Source: Peptoniphilus_A hominis (lineage in GTDB: Bacteria; Bacillota; Clostridia; Tissierellales; Peptoniphilaceae). Taken from it: 64,000 bases of DNA. The stretch's first letter is position 1. Each line of letters opens with the position of its first letter. The notes under the pieces were generated by a model. The model ran no database searches. It saw nothing but the letters and a program-made list of their open reading frames with translations, and was not told the DNA's origin. The stretch spans positions 218,331 through 282,330 of the forward strand of contig NZ_JBBMFO010000001.1 in the NCBI RefSeq assembly GCF_040096015.1. Reading direction: 5' to 3'. The position numbers and the translations under genes were made by a program. Below, in pieces: positions 61,910 to 64,000 of the stretch.

Positions 61910-62194
61910 AGTTATCATCTCCCCTTTCGATTGATTATCATGCTCCCTCATACACTTTATTAATCTGTGTAATCGTGCTGAAACCTTTAAAATCAAATTT
62001 TCTAAAATATACTCCTTGATTTGTGCATATGTAGCTTTACTTTCGATACCTATCGAGCCAAGATCATCCACCTCAATTTCAACATTTAGATTTTTATCAC
62101 ATAAGGTTTGGACAAAAGTGTAATCGCCTCAGCCGTCGAACCTTGCCAATCTAATCACCCTGGCGGGCGCTTCTCTTGGAGATTCTTGGCATGA
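61910..62194 (-). pseudogene. Broken copy 2 of the repeated coding module
   Basis: Minus strand: TAEAITLLSKP, a frame change, then NVEIEVDDLGSIGIESKATY, AQIKEYILENLILKVSARLH and REHDNQSKGE, which merge into the start of the lipoprotein gene. ESKATYxEIKEYVLE...LKVS is the hallmark of the module; the final EKEKAI...HFGMI part is missing. Its 5' end is the second copy of the 69-bp repeat. Confidence 0.65.
62126..62194. repeat. 69-bp direct repeat, copy 2
   Basis: Matches 61255-61323 with three substitutions. The two copies are 871 bp apart and flank the DUF5301-like lipoprotein gene. Confidence 0.9.
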
Positions 62195-62550
62195 TCAAGT
62201 CCTTAGTTTTTTGTAAGAAGGGCAATCGCCTCGCCATGCTACGAGGCATGGACGAAGCGATCAAGCCCACCAACACCTGCTCCTACCGTCGTATCTTTAT
62301 GCACAAAACCTATTGATTTTATAAGGTCTATCATATTTTTCTGTTTCAATCATAGTTTTTTTGATTCGGCTATTTTACATGATATTTATGGTGTAGCTGC
62401 AAAGAAGTATTTAAAAATTGTGTCCATATACTTGACTATGTTGCACCTTTCTTTCTAATTTTGAGCAAAGAAAAAATAGTAAACCGATTTGATTTTCTGT
62501 TCTTATGGTATCTCTTATCAAATTATTAAATTGTTTATGCAACTCTAAAT
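62195..62550 (-). other. Gap of about 350 bases with a partial module piece
   Basis: GC-rich segment 62220-62300 on the minus strand contains HGEAIALLTKN, which resembles the start of the repeated module a third time. The inverted repeat GCCATGCTACGAGGCATGG is at 62233-62251. The rest is AT-rich without a convincing gene. Confidence 0.4.
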
Positions 62551-63058
62551 TTATCTTCCTAAAAATCCAACAAACAAAGCTTGAATTGTAGCTATAATTG
62601 GTACAAGAAAAAATGGAACTAATAAAAAATGTTCTCGAATTGCCAAATGTTTCATCCAATTATTAAACTCATAATCTTTGTGTCCCTCTGTTCCTGGAAT
62701 AACTATCTTTTCTTTATATTTTCCTTGAAATAAGAGACAATCCAATAACAAAAAAATCTCCTATATTTAATATACTCCACTGAATATATCCCATCCAAAA
62801 TATATTCCAAAAGCCAACGATTCCTGAATGTAAAATGCTTATTGTTGAATAAATAAAACAAACTCCCACAATAATGATAGTAAGTGTCATGTTTATCTTT
62901 TTCTCTTGCTTTGTCATTTGTTTCGGAGCTATTTTTTGGATAGCCTTTGGATAAGAATCCAAAAAGAATCTTGGATTAATAAGTACCAAAGAAGCCACTG
63001 CACCGTTAAAAATAGCTGCTATAGCAATTCCGACAAGAATTGCCTGTATTAAATCCAT
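62551..63058 (-). pseudogene. Membrane protein gene with a frameshift in a T7 run
   Basis: The ATG at 63058 (GGGAGATGA upstream) opens a 114-residue frame with three membrane segments ending at 62714. The second frame, 62551-62751, continues the protein (KEKIVIPGTEGHKDYEFNNW, then one more membrane segment, VPFFLVPIIATIQALF). Loss of one T from the run at 62750-62756 would join them into one protein of about 168 residues. Family not recognised. It could be a true mutation, a phase-variable switch or a read error. Confidence 0.7.
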
Positions 63059-63115
63059 AAAATCATCTCCCTGTTGCTTTTAAATTCATATTACTTTGTA
63101 AATAATAATTTAATA

Positions 63116-63733
63116 TTACTTTTTATATGCTCTCATCACACCAATCGGTGCAAGACCTCCATATACCAATTTCATTTCAACTACTGAAAATCCATATTCT
63201 TTAATAAAATCTTCAAATTCCTTTTTATCCCATTCTTGATACATCTTAAATCCTATAATAGACATCAACCTTTTTATCATTTTTCTTTGCTTTCCCTCTT
63301 TCCATAGAAAAGTGGGGGCGAACAAAGTTCCATTCGGTTTTAACACCCTATATATTTCTTTCATTGCCTCATCCGGTTTAGGCATAATATGAAGTGCATT
63401 AGCAATTAACACACAATCAAATTTTTCATGCGAATAGGATAATGCTGTTGCATCGGCTGTTTCAAATGTAAGATTTTCGTATTCCCCACGCTTTTTAGCC
63501 TCTAAAATCATTTGTTCGGAGAAGTCTGTACCGATCCAACTTTTCGTATGCTTTGAAAGACTAAACGACAATTGTCCTGATCCACAAGCGAGTTCAAGCA
63601 CCTCCATGTCTTTATTCAAATGAGGACGAATGTATTCGCATACTTTATCATATACTCCTTTGTCTTTTTTCATGAAAGGAGCATATAGCTTAGCAAATTT
63701 ATCCCAAAATTTTTTATTGCTTTTATCAATCAT
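63116..63733 (-). CDS. Class I SAM-dependent methyltransferase
   Basis: 205 residues. Methyltransf_11/25 fold: VLELACGSGQLSFSL, WIGTDFSEQMILEAKKRG, FDCVLIANALHIMPKPDEA and YRVLKPNGTLFAPTF. ATG with GGAGCG. Substrate unknown. It lies between the frameshifted membrane gene and the right-edge module copy. Confidence 0.88.
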   Translation of the reverse strand: MIDKSNKKFWDKFAKLYAPFMKKDKGVYDKVCEYIRPHLNKDMEVLELACGSGQLSFSLSKHTKSWIGTDFSEQMILEAKKRGEYENLTFETADATALSYSHEKFDCVLIANALHIMPKPDEAMKEIYRVLKPNGTLFAPTFLWKEGKQRKMIKRLMSIIGFKMYQEWDKKEFEDFIKEYGFSVVEMKLVYGGLAPIGVMRAYKK

Positions 63734-63886
63734 TTCAACGCTCCTTTAAATATAAAAAGGATCCTATCAATCTTTATATTGAGCCTATTTTCTAATTCAT
63801 ACCTCGTAAGAGAGGAATAATAGCTGTTCCTATACCAAGTAGGAATGTCATAAATGCAGAAAGTCATATGCTGTCATTCTTTTCTA

Positions 63887-64000
63887 TTAAATCATTTTGA
63901 AGTGTCTCAAAGCATCCATGATGGCTTCTTCTTTTTCAGGTGTACACTGTGGAATAATTTGTTTCTCCTTTTTAGACTTGTTGTAATGTTCTCGTAATTC
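63887..64000 (-). CDS. C-terminal end of the repeated module protein (cut by window edge)
   Basis: Minus-strand frame open to base 64000, 37 residues, reading REHYNKSKKEKQIIPQCTPE and then EKEEAIMDALRHFKMI with stop at 63887. This is the intact end of the module broken at 61.1 and 61.9-62.2 kb. The body of the gene lies beyond the window, so whether it is a full methyltransferase or another fragment cannot be told. Confidence 0.65.
   Translation of the reverse strand, partial: ELREHYNKSKKEKQIIPQCTPEKEEAIMDALRHFKMI

Noticed and set aside
61255..62300. CRISPR array or tRNA/rRNA remnant in the GC-rich segments
   Set aside because: Only two repeat copies 871 bp apart, no spacers of regular size, no cloverleaf or rRNA-like core; the pieces read as protein module fragments.
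62411..62659. 82-codon open frame on the minus strand
   Set aside because: It overlaps the second half of the frameshifted membrane gene out of frame and lacks an RBS and family features.

Overview
This window looks like chromosome of a low-GC, AT-rich anaerobic Firmicute, most likely of the Tissierellia / Peptoniphilaceae type (Peptoniphilus, Anaerococcus, Finegoldia relatives). Grounds: a Gram-positive PolC with built-in exonuclease, a YlxR-NusA-RimP-InfB translation operon, rubrerythrin, QueH, a T-box leader, RBSs of the GGAGG type, frequent TTG/GTG starts and very AT-rich codon use. The genus is inference; no rRNA is present to fix it.

Region 1 (1-24,600, all minus strand) is conserved housekeeping. 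Reading in the direction of transcription: an FHA - RodA/FtsW - penicillin-binding protein - IspD - IspF - transaldolase - GlpX - Rho operon (24590 to 17212); rpmE-prmC-prfA; rubrerythrin; rpsB-tsf-pyrH-frr-uppS-cdsA-rseP-ispG-polC; and rimP-nusA-rnpM-infB, with infB cut by the left edge. Several internal terminators or leader hairpins subdivide these operons (rimP leader, rpsB leader, rpsB/tsf, frr/uppS, rpmE/prmC).

Region 2 (24,700-34,000): recX plus a GIY-YIG gene on the plus strand converge, at a bidirectional terminator, on a long minus-strand operon yebC-deoC-lgt-queH-capA-trmN6-rsmI-nurA-herA. It combines nucleic-acid modification with a HerA/NurA DNA-end processing pair.

Region 3 (34,000-53,300) is adaptive. 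It holds a sensor kinase and response regulator divergent from a three-gene ABC transporter of the lantibiotic-immunity (CprABC/LanFEG) type, a methionine T-box controlling O-acetylhomoserine sulfhydrylase, a large secreted stalk-domain protein, an AAA ATPase divergent from a second HerA-like (DUF853) ATPase, nitrilase, GNAT, oleate hydratase with a TetR regulator, an EamA transporter behind a structured leader, a lipoprotein and an SLH-domain protein.

Region 4 (53,300-64,000) is accessory and partly decaying. It has four small methyltransferases or methyltransferase-like proteins, one behind a near-perfect Fur box, an ATC-hydrolase family gene, AlkD-like, transglutaminase-like and DUF-type membrane or lipoproteins. 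It also holds a decayed SIMPL-domain gene, a homopolymer frameshift, and at least three broken copies of one short repeated coding module, including a 69-bp direct repeat, scattered between the small genes. The module copies suggest repeated recombination, and this stretch is the least explained part of the window. The PolC with an apparently stripped PHP metal site is the most unexpected feature of the conserved part.
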